From Mycobacterium sp. UM_CSW (GTDB lineage Bacteria > Actinomycetota > Actinomycetes > Mycobacteriales > Mycobacteriaceae): DNA of 64,000 nucleotides. The notes beneath the pieces were generated by a model, which worked only from the letters and a program-made list of their open reading frames with translations, was not told where the DNA came from and did no database searches. Both the position numbers and the translations under genes were made by a program. The stretch spans positions 62,001-126,000 of the forward strand of contig NZ_AUWQ01000022.1 of the NCBI RefSeq assembly GCF_000455205.1, given 5' to 3'. This document shows positions 16,650 to 26,752 of the stretch, one piece after another. The stretch's first letter is position 1; every line of letters begins with the position of its first letter.

Positions 16650-17258
16650 TTAGCGAAGGCCGTTGACCGCGAACGTCTCGACATACTTTCCTACTGACTC
16701 GGGCCTGGAAATATCGAACGTCTGACCCTCATGGACAGTAGATAGGGAGTGCATTATCCGGGCAAGCCACTCGCTGGCAGCTATGACGTCAACTTCGGGT
16801 GCAACCTCACCTCGTTTCTGACCTTCGCGGACGTAAGGCACCAGAAACTCGGTCGTCCGACCAACCACCGCGTCGCCGTCGGAGATCATGTAGTGCATGA
16901 ACTCGGCGTCATCGGCCATCAACCGGTTGCGGGTGCGGTGATCCAGCAGGATCGACGCCTGCGCCTCGGCCATTGCACCCAGCTGCTCGGACAGGGTGCG
17001 CTTGTCGGCCATCGCGGCGGCGACGGTGCGATAGTACTGTTGTCCACCCAGCCTTATGGCTGCCTCGATGAGCATCTTCCGGTCATCGAAATAGCGGTAG
17101 ACGGTGCCCCGCGCAACACGGGCCATGCGCGCGACGTCTTGAATGCTCGTGCGCTGGATGCCCAGCTGCGCGAAGCAGAGCAGAGCAGCTTCCAAGATCT
17201 GATCGCGCCTGTCGAAGTCGTCGTCGTCAACTTCCGTCGGCACATTTGGGGTCGTCAT
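16650..17258 (-). CDS. TetR/AcrR family transcriptional regulator (tandem copy 2)
   Basis: This is a 202-residue TetR protein, paralogous to the regulator at 15800-16411 throughout its length. The helix-turn-helix is TSIQDVARMARVARGTVYRYFDDR; the turn has A-R-V-A where copy 1 has A-G-V-S, so DNA contacts may differ slightly. It ends in the same FAVNGLR. ATG 17258 follows AAGGAG. It is divergent from the E1 operon across a 317-bp region holding operator site 4. Local tandem duplication is evident from the proteins and from the shared 5' leader. Which copy binds which site is not known. Confidence 0.9.
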   Translation of the reverse strand: MTTPNVPTEVDDDDFDRRDQILEAALLCFAQLGIQRTSIQDVARMARVARGTVYRYFDDRKMLIEAAIRLGGQQYYRTVAAAMADKRTLSEQLGAMAEAQASILLDHRTRNRLMADDAEFMHYMISDGDAVVGRTTEFLVPYVREGQKRGEVAPEVDVIAASEWLARIMHSLSTVHEGQTFDISRPESVGKYVETFAVNGLR

Positions 17259-17575
17259 GACGCTCCTTGCCTGTTGGGGCACGCGTTGCGGCCTCACCGC
17301 TGATGCTTCATGTTACGTGATGTCGCTGCCGTTCCTACCGACCGTCGGATCTAGGGCGTCGTCACCTCGGCAAGCCGAGGGCACGGTTGGTGTCTGGCTG
17401 TGCCCGGCGGGTCGGCAGTGACGTCGCACAGCGCCTCGCCCGTTGCACTCCGCGTGGTAAGGGCCGTCGAGCGTCCGCCAACGCAGCATGTCCTCGGTCC
17501 GCGGAGGATCCCCCCAATACGATCGAACAAAAAAAGTCATAATGTATAGTTTCGGCCGGATGCCGAGGAGTGTAA
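17259..17575. promoter_or_regulatory. Divergent promoter region between TetR copy 2 and the E1 operon
   Basis: This 317-bp region contains no recognisable gene. Its right end carries operator-like site 4, and it becomes A/T-rich directly before the E1 start, as expected for a regulated promoter. Confidence 0.55.
17525..17547. promoter_or_regulatory. Operator-like site, family 1, site 4
   Basis: GAACA, 13 bases, TGTAT, 28 bp before the E1 start at 17576. Read on the minus strand it is ATACA-TTATGAC-N6-TGTTC, so its TTATGAC core aligns with CTATGAC of site 1 and CTATTAC of site 2. Confidence 0.6.
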
Positions 17576-19594
17576 ATGTCAATTCAACTGCAGAATGAAA
17601 CGTCGCTTGATCGTGATCGCGCGCTGGACCTATACCGGCTGATGAGCAGGGTTCATCACGGCGATATGCGTGTTCGCAAAGCGCTGTCCTCAGGTGAGGC
17701 CGCGATGAGCTATTGGCCGGTGGAAGGCCAGGAAGCAATGTCGGCCGGGGCGATGCTGGCGCTGTCCGAGGACGATCAGCTCGTCACGACGTACCGCGGA
17801 TTGGGTGACGTGTTGGCCAAGGGCGTTGATCTTCGCCGATATTTCGCCGAACTGCTAGGCCGCCGGGACGGGCTGTCCAAGGGCAAGGCCGGTGCCATGG
17901 GCATTCACGACCCGCAGCACGGGATCGCCTGGACCACCGGAATCGTCGGCGCGGGGCCGCTGATCGCGAACGGAATCGCGCTGGCCGCCGAGCGCCGCAA
18001 CACTGGACAAGTGGTGCTCGTCAGCTTCGGTGACGGTGCCACCAGCATCGGCTTCGTCCACGAGGCCATGAACATGGCGGCGCTGTGGTCGTTGCCGGTG
18101 ATCTTCTTCTGTCAGAACAACTCCTGGGCCGAAGGCACCGCATTCGATCGGTACACCCGTTCAGAACGGTTGTCGGACCGCGCGCACGGCTATGGCATGC
18201 CGGGAGTGACCGTCGACGGCACCGATCCGCATGCGGTGTACGAGGCAGTCGCGGCGGCGGCCGACCGTGCGCGAAGCAAGCAGGGCCCCACGTTCGTCGA
18301 AGCCGTGGCCTACCGGCTGCAGGGCCACTACTTCGGCGACGCGATGGCTTACGCGGACCAAGACGAGCTCGCCGCCAAGCGCGCGGACCCGCCGTTCGCG
18401 CGCTTCCGTCAGCGCCTGATCGATCAGGGCGCGGCTGCGGGCGCCGACCTGGACGCGATCGACGCCCAAGTCGTCGCGGAATTAGACGCCGCGTTCGCGG
18501 CCGCCGTTGCGTCCACCCCGACCGACCTCGAGGAACTGACCCGAGACGTGTTCGCCGCCAACGGGTCCGCGGTGTCCGACGCCGACCAACCCCGCTTCGA
18601 GCTGCCCGACGGCGAGACCGAAAACCTCGGTTTGGTGCAGGCGATCAACCGCACCCTGGACCGCGCCATGGCGGCCGACGACTCGATCGTGCTGCTCGGC
18701 GAGGACATCGGCGACCCGTCCGGCGGCGGCATGTTCAAGATCACCGCGGGCCTGTCGGCCAAGTACGGTGAGGATCGCGTCCTCGACACTCCCATCGCCG
18801 AGTCGTCCATCATCGGAGCCGCGGTCGGGGCCTCCCTCGGCGGGCTGAGACCGGTCGCCGAGTTGATGTTCATGGACTTCCTGGGTGTGGCCATGGATCA
18901 GATCGCCAACCACGCCGCGAAGATCCGGTACATGTCGGGCGGCCGCCGGAGCGCGCCGATGGTGATCCGGACGATGGTGGGAACCGCTGCCGGACCGCAA
19001 CACTCGCAGGCCTTCGAGGCGTGGGCGATGCACACGCCCGGGCTGAAGGTTGTGTGGCCCAGCACCTCGGCCGACGCCGCCGGATTGCTCAACGCGTGTC
19101 TCACCGACGAGGACCCTTGCCTGTTCATCGAGTCCATGAAGCTCTACTACGGCGGCGGAAGGGGCCCGGTGCCGGTGGCCGACTACGTCATTCCGCTCGG
19201 CCAGGCCGACGTGAAGCGGGCCGGCTCCGACGTCACCGTCGTGACTTACGGTGTCATGGTGCACGCCGCCCTTGAAGCGGCGGAACAGGCTGTGGCCGAC
19301 GGGATCTCGGTCGAAGTGGTGGATTTGCGCACGCTGGTGCCGCTGGATCTTCCGACGGTGCTGGCCTCGGTGCGCGCGACGACCCGGCTGGTCGTCGCGC
19401 ACGAGTCGGTCGGGTTCTGCGGTCCTGGCGCCGAGATCGCCGCGGCCGTGGGTACCGAACTGTTCGGGGTCCTCAGCGCCCCGATTCAGCGCGTCGCCGG
19501 CACGTACACCCCGGTGCCGCGCGCCGCCACTCTCGAGGTCGCCTGCCGGCCGGGAGCCGCCCAACTGCTGCAGGCGATCAGGAGGACCGCGTGA
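17576..19594 (+). CDS. 2-oxoacid dehydrogenase E1, fused alpha and beta subunits (thiamine-dependent)
   Basis: This 672-residue protein joins the two normally separate E1 chains of branched-chain/acetoin-type 2-oxoacid dehydrogenases. The alpha part (residues ~10-330) has the thiamine diphosphate motif GDG (152-154) followed by QNN (180-182). The beta part (from ~350) has LLGEDIG, the PIAESSIIGAAVGASLGG segment and a C-terminal transketolase domain (VVDLRTLVPLD). The reaction is oxidative decarboxylation of a 2-oxo acid with transfer to a lipoyl arm. The ATG at 17576 follows GAGG-type purines. The next gene encodes the lipoyl domain, overlapping by 4 bp. No E2 acyltransferase core and no dihydrolipoyl dehydrogenase are present in the window. 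Confidence 0.9.
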   Translation: MSIQLQNETSLDRDRALDLYRLMSRVHHGDMRVRKALSSGEAAMSYWPVEGQEAMSAGAMLALSEDDQLVTTYRGLGDVLAKGVDLRRYFAELLGRRDGLSKGKAGAMGIHDPQHGIAWTTGIVGAGPLIANGIALAAERRNTGQVVLVSFGDGATSIGFVHEAMNMAALWSLPVIFFCQNNSWAEGTAFDRYTRSERLSDRAHGYGMPGVTVDGTDPHAVYEAVAAAADRARSKQGPTFVEAVAYRLQGHYFGDAMAYADQDELAAKRADPPFARFRQRLIDQGAAAGADLDAIDAQVVAELDAAFAAAVASTPTDLEELTRDVFAANGSAVSDADQPRFELPDGETENLGLVQAINRTLDRAMAADDSIVLLGEDIGDPSGGGMFKITAGLSAKYGEDRVLDTPIAESSIIGAAVGASLGGLRPVAELMFMDFLGVAMDQIANHAAKIRYMSGGRRSAPMVIRTMVGTAAGPQHSQAFEAWAMHTPGLKVVWPSTSADAAGLLNACLTDEDPCLFIESMKLYYGGGRGPVPVADYVIPLGQADVKRAGSDVTVVTYGVMVHAALEAAEQAVADGISVEVVDLRTLVPLDLPTVLASVRATTRLVVAHESVGFCGPGAEIAAAVGTELFGVLSAPIQRVAGTYTPVPRAATLEVACRPGAAQLLQAIRRTA

Positions 19595-19814
19595 CCGACG
19601 TTCGACTACCCAAGCCCGGTGACGCGATCACCGAAGCGGAGGTGACCGAATTCCACGTCGAGGACGGCGCGGCGGTGAGTGAGGGTGATCTGCTGTACTC
19701 GTTGGCCACGGACAAGGTGGAGATGGGCATTGAGGCGCCCACGTCGGGCGTGGTGGCCTGGAAAGTCGAAGCGGGCGGAACCTACGACGTCGGCACGCTG
19801 ATTGCGGTGATCTC

Positions 19815-19818
<4 letters not shown>
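19591..19818 (+). CDS. Stand-alone lipoyl (biotinyl/lipoyl-attachment) domain protein
   Basis: This 75-residue protein is a single lipoyl domain and nothing else. The modified lysine is Lys42 in the canonical D-K-V-E turn, inside the flattened beta-barrel pattern (VRLPKPGDAITEAEVTEFHV, then EAPTSGVVAWKVEAGG). DKVE with flanking Ala-Thr points to lipoyl rather than biotin attachment. In normal complexes this domain is the N-terminus of E2; here the acyltransferase domain is absent and the next gene, overlapping by 4 bp, is a crotonase. It presumably carries the acyl or reducing group for the E1 encoded just upstream. Confidence 0.88.
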
Positions 19819-21646
<1,828 letters not shown>

Positions 21647-21753
21647 TGGTGGGTTAGACGGCTCAAACTCGGGGAGTCGCTCGAGATACGGCCACGCGAC
21701 CGGGCGGTCACTCAGGGCATTTGAGCGGACGGCGTCAGGAAAGGAAGTTTGTG

Positions 21754-22839
21754 ATGGCGCAGACGGTACGTGGGGTGATTTCGCGGTCCAAGAAACAGCC
21801 GGTCGAGATCGTCGACGTGGTGATCCCCCATCCGGGTCCCGGTGAAGTCGTCGTGAAGGTCATTGCGTGCGGCGTGTGCCACACCGACTTGACCTACCGC
21901 GAAGGCGGGATCAACGACGAGTACCCGTTCCTGCTTGGCCACGAGGCCGCAGGCACCGTGGAGTCGGTCGGCGCCGGCGTAACTGCGGTCGAGGCAGGCG
22001 ACTTCGTCATTCTGAACTGGCGCGCGGTGTGCGGACAGTGCCGGGCCTGCAAACGCGGGCGCCCGCACCTGTGCTTCGACACATTCAACGCCACCCAGAA
22101 GATGACGTTGACCGACGGGACCGAGCTCAGCCCCGCGCTGGGGATCGGCGCCTTCGCCGACAAGACCCTGGTACACGAGGGGCAGTGCACCAAAGTCGAT
22201 CCCGAGGCCGACGCGGCGGTCACAGGCCTGCTGGGCTGCGGCGTGATGGCCGGCATCGGCGCGGCGATCAACACCGGCGCGGTCAACCGAGACGACACCG
22301 TGGCCGTCATCGGCTGCGGCGGCGTCGGTGATGCGGCCATCGCGGGAGCCGCACTGGTCGGCGCCAAGAAGATCATCGCCGTCGACATGGACAACAAGAA
22401 GCTCGAATGGGCACGCGCGTTCGGCGCCACCCACACCATCAACGCCCGCGACTTCGACGTTGTCGACACCATTCAAGACCTCACCGATGGCAACGGTGCC
22501 GACGTCGTCATCGACGCAGTCGGTCGGCCCGAGACCTGGAAGCAGGCGTTCTACGCCCGCGATCTTGCCGGAACCCTTGTGCTGGTTGGTGTTCCGACCC
22601 CAGACATGACGTTGGAGATGCCGTTGGTCGACTTCTTCTCCCGCGGCGGCTCGCTGAAGTCGTCGTGGTACGGCGACTGCCTACCCGAACGAGACTTCCC
22701 CACCCTCATCAGCCTCTACCGCCAGGGCCGGCTGCCGCTGGAGAAATTCGTCTCCGAGCGCATCGGGCTGGAAGACATCGAGGACGCCTTCCACAAGATG
22801 CACGCCGGTGAGGTGCTGCGCTCGGTGGTGATTCTCTAG
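21754..22839 (+). CDS. mscR: S-(hydroxymethyl)mycothiol dehydrogenase / mycothiol-dependent zinc alcohol dehydrogenase
   Basis: This is a 361-residue zinc medium-chain dehydrogenase. Catalytic zinc ligands appear in CGVCHTDL and GHEAAG, the structural-zinc cluster is [15 protein letters not shown], and the Rossmann motif is GCGGVGDAA. The whole sequence follows the mycobacterial mycothiol-dependent formaldehyde dehydrogenase / S-nitrosomycothiol reductase (M. tuberculosis Rv2259 type), as recalled. It oxidises S-hydroxymethylmycothiol to the formyl thioester and can reduce nitrosomycothiol. ATG 21754 follows AGGAAAGGAAG. Its normal downstream partner, a metallo-beta-lactamase-fold hydrolase, overlaps its stop but is interrupted here. 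Confidence 0.92.
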   Translation: MAQTVRGVISRSKKQPVEIVDVVIPHPGPGEVVVKVIACGVCHTDLTYREGGINDEYPFLLGHEAAGTVESVGAGVTAVEAGDFVILNWRAVCGQCRACKRGRPHLCFDTFNATQKMTLTDGTELSPALGIGAFADKTLVHEGQCTKVDPEADAAVTGLLGCGVMAGIGAAINTGAVNRDDTVAVIGCGGVGDAAIAGAALVGAKKIIAVDMDNKKLEWARAFGATHTINARDFDVVDTIQDLTDGNGADVVIDAVGRPETWKQAFYARDLAGTLVLVGVPTPDMTLEMPLVDFFSRGGSLKSSWYGDCLPERDFPTLISLYRQGRLPLEKFVSERIGLEDIEDAFHKMHAGEVLRSVVIL

Positions 22840-23462
22840 TGGCCGGAATCCAACGACTCGTCACCAGCGGCACGTTCGAACTCGACGGCGGCAGTTGGGA
22901 CGTCGACAATAACATCTGGATCGTAGGTGACGATTCCGACGTCATCGTGTTCGATGCCGCACACACTGCTGACCCGATTATCGAGGCGGTGTGCGGCCGC
23001 AACGTTGTCGCCGTCATCTGCACGCACGGCCACAACGACCACATCACCGTCGCACCCGAGCTCGGCGAGGCGCTCGACGCGCCCGTGTTCCTTCACCCAG
23101 CAGACGCGATGCTGTGACGAATGACGCACCCTGACAAGGACTTCCGTACCATCGGCGATGACGCTGTGCTTACCGCGGGTGACGTCGAAGTCCGCGCACT
23201 GCACACGCCGGGCCACTCGCCGGGTTCGGTCTGCTGGTACGCACCAGACCTCGGCGCCGTGTTCAGCGGCGACACGCTGTTCAACGGCGGCCCTGGCGCC
23301 ACGGGTCGATCGTTTTCAGACTTTCCGACCATCCTGGAGTCGATCTCCGGCCGACTCGGCACATTGCCGGGCACGACCGTCGTCTACACCGGACATGGGG
23401 GCACCACCACCATTGGTGACGAGATCGTGCACTACGACGACTGGGTCGCGCGGGGGCACTAA
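22839..23462 (+). pseudogene. MBL-fold hydrolase (mscR partner), interrupted by one in-frame stop
   Basis: The frame starting at GTG 22839 (sharing a base with the mscR stop) encodes the N-terminal part of a metallo-beta-lactamase-fold hydrolase with the metal motif THGHNDH. It stops at TGA 23115-23117 and continues in the same frame, CGA then ATG at 23121, with the rest of the domain (HTPGHSPGS, FSGDTLF, YTGHG) to 23462. In the M. tuberculosis homologue, as I recall it, a tryptophan precedes R-M-T-H-P-D-K, so a single TGG to TGA change explains the break. Metal ligands are split between the two halves, so neither half alone should be active. Reinitiation at ATG 23121, readthrough or a base-call error are alternatives. 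Confidence 0.85.
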
Positions 23463-23697
23463 CGGATGGACGAGTTCGGTTTTGGCGAAGCGCTGCATGC
23501 GCGGATCATCGCGCAGCAGTGTCATCAGTCCGCGCAGGCGGACATCGGACGAGCGGAAGGAGCGGCGCTCGCTCTCCGGCATCGCGATGGTGATTTACCT
23601 TGATGAATACGAGATGTAACGGCGCGATTGGCCACGCTTGGACTTGAGGTGGGCCAATCGAAGGCCCGCTCTAGAGACTCTGGAAAGGTATGGCGCG

Positions 23698-25191
23698 GTG
23701 GTGAACAAGATCCGACACTGGCTGAACAACGACTTCTTCGCCGGAGCCAACGGCGCCACTGCACTGGTGACCAACCCAGCGACGGGACAGGTGACTGGCG
23801 AGGTGGCGCTGGCCAGCGTCGAGGACGCCCGCGCCGTCATCAACGCGGCGGCTGCGGCGTTCCCGGCGTGGCGCGACACCTCGCTGGCCAAGCGCACGCA
23901 GATCCTGTTCGCCTTCCGCGAGTTGCTCAACGAGCACAAGGGAGAACTAGCCGAGATCATCACCAGCGAGCACGGCAAGGTCGTCTCCGACGCGCTCGGT
24001 GAAGTGTCGCGCGGCCAGGAAGTCGTCGAGTTCTCCTGCGGCATACCGCATCTGCTCAAAGGCGGGTTCACCGAAAACGCCTCAACCAACGTCGACGTCT
24101 ACTCGATCCGTCAGCCGCTCGGTCCGGTTGGCATCATCTCGCCGTTCAACTTCCCGGCCATGGTTCCGATGTGGTTCTTCCCCATCGCGATCGCCACCGG
24201 CAACACCGTGGTGCTCAAACCCTCCGAGAAGGATCCGAGCGCCTCGCTGTGGCTGGCCAACCTGTGGAAGGAAGCCGGCCTACCCGACGGGGTATTCAAC
24301 GTCCTGCAGGGCGACAAGACCGCCGTCGACGAGCTCCTGACGAACGCGAAAATCAAGTCGGTGTCGTTCGTGGGCTCAACCCCGATCGCCCAGTACGTCT
24401 ACTCCACTGGCACCGCGGCGGGCAAGCGCGTACAGGCCCTCGGCGGCGCCAAGAACCACGCCGTGATTCTTCCCGACGCAGATCTGGATCTCGCTGCCGA
24501 TGCGATGGTCAATGCCGGCTTCGGTTCCGCCGGTGAGCGTTGCATGGCCATCAGCGCGTGCGTGGCCGTCGGCCCGATCGCGGACGACCTGGTAGCCAAA
24601 ATCAGCGCGCGGGCGCGCACCATCAAAACAGGCGACGGCACAAAGGATTCCGACATGGGTCCACTGGTGACCAAGGCTCATCGTGACAAAGTAGCTTCCT
24701 ACATCGATGCAGGCGAAGCCGACGGCGCCAAGGTCGTCATCGATGGCCGCAGGATCGAGGCCAACGGTCAGGACGGCGGCTTCTGGCTCGGGCCGACCCT
24801 ACTGGACAACGTCACGCCGGAGATGAGCGTCTACACCGACGAGATCTTCGGCCCGGTGCTGTCGGTGCTACGGGTGGAGACCTACGACCAAGCGCTCGGG
24901 TTGATCAACTCCAACCCGTACGGAAACGGCACCGCCATCTTCACCAACGACGGCGGCGCGGCCCGGCGGTTTCAGAACGAAGTCGAGGTCGGCATGGTCG
25001 GCATCAACGTGCCGATCCCGGTTCCCATGGCATACTTCAGCTTCGGCGGCTGGAAGGCCTCGCTATTCGGGGACAGCCACGCCCACGGCATGGACGGCGT
25101 ACAGTTCTTCACCCGCCAGAAGGCCATCACCCAACGCTGGCTCGACCCCAGCCACGGCGGCATCAATCTGGGCTTCCCCGAGAACAAGTAG
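23698..25191 (+). CDS. mmsA: Methylmalonate-semialdehyde dehydrogenase (CoA-acylating)
   Basis: This is a 497-residue CoA-dependent aldehyde dehydrogenase of valine and thymine catabolism. It converts methylmalonate semialdehyde to propionyl-CoA (or malonate semialdehyde to acetyl-CoA) with CO2 release. Typical features are SPFNFPAMVPMWFFPIAI (Asn151), LGGAKNHAVILPDADLD, which lacks the usual general-base Glu as MmsA enzymes do, and Cys282 in GERCMAIS. The start is GTG 23698 (a second GTG follows) with GGAAAGG before it. The 235 bp upstream hold no recognised gene. It would turn branched breakdown products from the neighbouring operons into propionyl-CoA. Confidence 0.92.
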   Translation: MVNKIRHWLNNDFFAGANGATALVTNPATGQVTGEVALASVEDARAVINAAAAAFPAWRDTSLAKRTQILFAFRELLNEHKGELAEIITSEHGKVVSDALGEVSRGQEVVEFSCGIPHLLKGGFTENASTNVDVYSIRQPLGPVGIISPFNFPAMVPMWFFPIAIATGNTVVLKPSEKDPSASLWLANLWKEAGLPDGVFNVLQGDKTAVDELLTNAKIKSVSFVGSTPIAQYVYSTGTAAGKRVQALGGAKNHAVILPDADLDLAADAMVNAGFGSAGERCMAISACVAVGPIADDLVAKISARARTIKTGDGTKDSDMGPLVTKAHRDKVASYIDAGEADGAKVVIDGRRIEANGQDGGFWLGPTLLDNVTPEMSVYTDEIFGPVLSVLRVETYDQALGLINSNPYGNGTAIFTNDGGAARRFQNEVEVGMVGINVPIPVPMAYFSFGGWKASLFGDSHAHGMDGVQFFTRQKAITQRWLDPSHGGINLGFPENK

Positions 25192-25337
25192 CCCCCGGGC
25201 ACCAGGAGTCGTGCGACATCCATGGATGATTAAATCCACTACAAGCCGTGATCCTGTCCGCTCCGAGTGCGGCGGCAGCCCGATGCGTTGCAAGCCAGGC
25301 CACGAATCTCAAATCCCAAGGAGGAACAGGTACCAAC

Positions 25338-25844
25338 ATGGCTCATGACGACGACCTCACCGAACTGAACAAGCGGCTACGTCGGCTCGAGGACGAGTCG
25401 GCGATCACCCGGCTCGTCATGTCGTACGGCCCTGCCGCTGACGCCGGGCTGACCAGGTTCGCGGGCCAGTTATGGTCCAGCGACGGCGAGTACGACTGGG
25501 ACGCCAACGGCACTGCCTTTCAAGGCAGTGCCGGAGTTGATCGGATGCTGCAGGGCGACGCTCACCAAAGCCTGATCGCTGCCGGCGTAGCCCACTTCAC
25601 CGGCCCCCTCCTGATCGAACTCGGTGATGACACCGCCACTGCGCTCAGTTACTCGATGGTCATGCGGCGTGAAGGCGACCGCTTTTACCTGTGGCGCGTC
25701 AGTGCGGTCCGCTGGGACCTCACGCGGGGCGACTCCGGCTGGCGAGTGCAGCGGCGCACGAACCGCCTCCTCGACGAGACCGGAGCTGGCCGAGAGTTCT
25801 TCGCCGACAGCCTGACCGAGTTGTTCGCCGAAGCCGCCAAATGA
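25338..25844 (+). CDS. SnoaL-like / NTF2-superfamily protein
   Basis: This is a 168-residue NTF2-fold protein: N-terminal helices LTELNKRLRRLEDESAITRLVMSYGPAADAG, then the curved sheet (FTGPLLIELGDDTATALSYSMVMRREGDRFYLWRVSAVRWDLTR). ATG 25338 has a textbook AAGGAGGAAC ribosome site. Its stop overlaps the start of the following SDR (ATGA), so the pair is coupled. A dehydratase, isomerase or cyclase role is possible, and the sequence does not decide between them. Confidence 0.83.
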   Translation: MAHDDDLTELNKRLRRLEDESAITRLVMSYGPAADAGLTRFAGQLWSSDGEYDWDANGTAFQGSAGVDRMLQGDAHQSLIAAGVAHFTGPLLIELGDDTATALSYSMVMRREGDRFYLWRVSAVRWDLTRGDSGWRVQRRTNRLLDETGAGREFFADSLTELFAEAAK

Positions 25845-26635
25845 GCGACGGACCTGGCGGCCGACTCGCGGGGAAGGTCGCGATCATCACTGGGGCCAGC
25901 ACCGGGCTTGGTCCCGTCATGGCGCAGATGTTCGTCCGCGAAGGCGCACGCGTACTGCTGACCGCGCGCCGCGAAGAGCTGGTCCAACAGGCGGCCATTG
26001 CCGCCGGCACTGGCGCGATCGCCATGCGTGCCGACGTCACCCGTGAGGACGACGTCGCGGCAATGGTCACCCGAGCGATCGACGAGTTCGGTCACGTCGA
26101 CATCATGTGCAACAACGCGGCTGCCCCTGGTAAGGATCTGTACATCTGGGAACAGACACTCGAGAACTGGAACTCCACCATCGCGATCGATGTCACCGCG
26201 GCGATGCTGTGTACCCGTGAGGTTCTGAAACGTTCCATGCTGCAACGGCGTTCGGGCGTCATTCTGAATTTCTCCTCCATCGCGGGTTATCAAGGCGTGC
26301 CACGCAAGACCCACTACGTCACGGCGAAGGCGTCACTGCGGGCGTTCACCAAAACGGTTGCGCTGGAAGTCGGCGAGTACGGCATCCGCTGCAACTGCAT
26401 CGTGCCTGGCGGGATCGACACAGACCTGTGGCGCAACTGGGTCAAGCGAACCGCAGCCGAACAGGGCATCGATTACGAAGCACGTCGGGCACAGTTATTG
26501 AAGGGTGTTGCCCTGCACGACATCTCCTCGCCGGAAGACATCGCCAACACGGCACTGTTCCTTGCCAGCGATGAAAGCCGCACGATCACAGGCCAGTCGA
26601 TACCCGTGGACGCCGGCGGTTTCATGCAGGGCTGA
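25841..26635 (+). CDS. Short-chain dehydrogenase/reductase
   Basis: This is a 264-residue classical SDR. The motif GASTGLG with LLTARREE after strand 2 suggests NADP(H). CNNAAAPG, the catalytic serine in NFSSIAG and Y-x3-K in YVTAK are all present, followed by the usual IVPGGIDTD substrate-loop start and DAGGFMQG end. The start ATG lies within the stop of the SnoaL-like gene. It ends convergent to the ligase at 26753. It probably reduces or oxidises a hydroxyacyl-CoA or ring ketone made with the coupled SnoaL-like protein. Confidence 0.88.
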   Translation: MSDGPGGRLAGKVAIITGASTGLGPVMAQMFVREGARVLLTARREELVQQAAIAAGTGAIAMRADVTREDDVAAMVTRAIDEFGHVDIMCNNAAAPGKDLYIWEQTLENWNSTIAIDVTAAMLCTREVLKRSMLQRRSGVILNFSSIAGYQGVPRKTHYVTAKASLRAFTKTVALEVGEYGIRCNCIVPGGIDTDLWRNWVKRTAAEQGIDYEARRAQLLKGVALHDISSPEDIANTALFLASDESRTITGQSIPVDAGGFMQG

Positions 26636-26752
26636 CGCATCCATGGTGAGACTGTCGACATCAGAGTCCCCGGTATTGCAGCGATCGCCGAGATCGACCA
26701 ACCACGTTTGCGCAGAGCATGTATGTCTGCCGCGCGACGGCATATCCGGGTA

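Noticed and set aside
23115-23117. In-frame TGA as a possible selenocysteine codon
   Set aside because: The homologous position is tryptophan, not cysteine; no SECIS-like hairpin was looked for or recognised, and mutation of TGG is simpler.
23463-23697. Minus-strand frame near 23480-23580 (RLRGLMTLLRDDPRMQRFAK) as a gene remnant
   Set aside because: It looks helical but is too short and could not be tied to any family.
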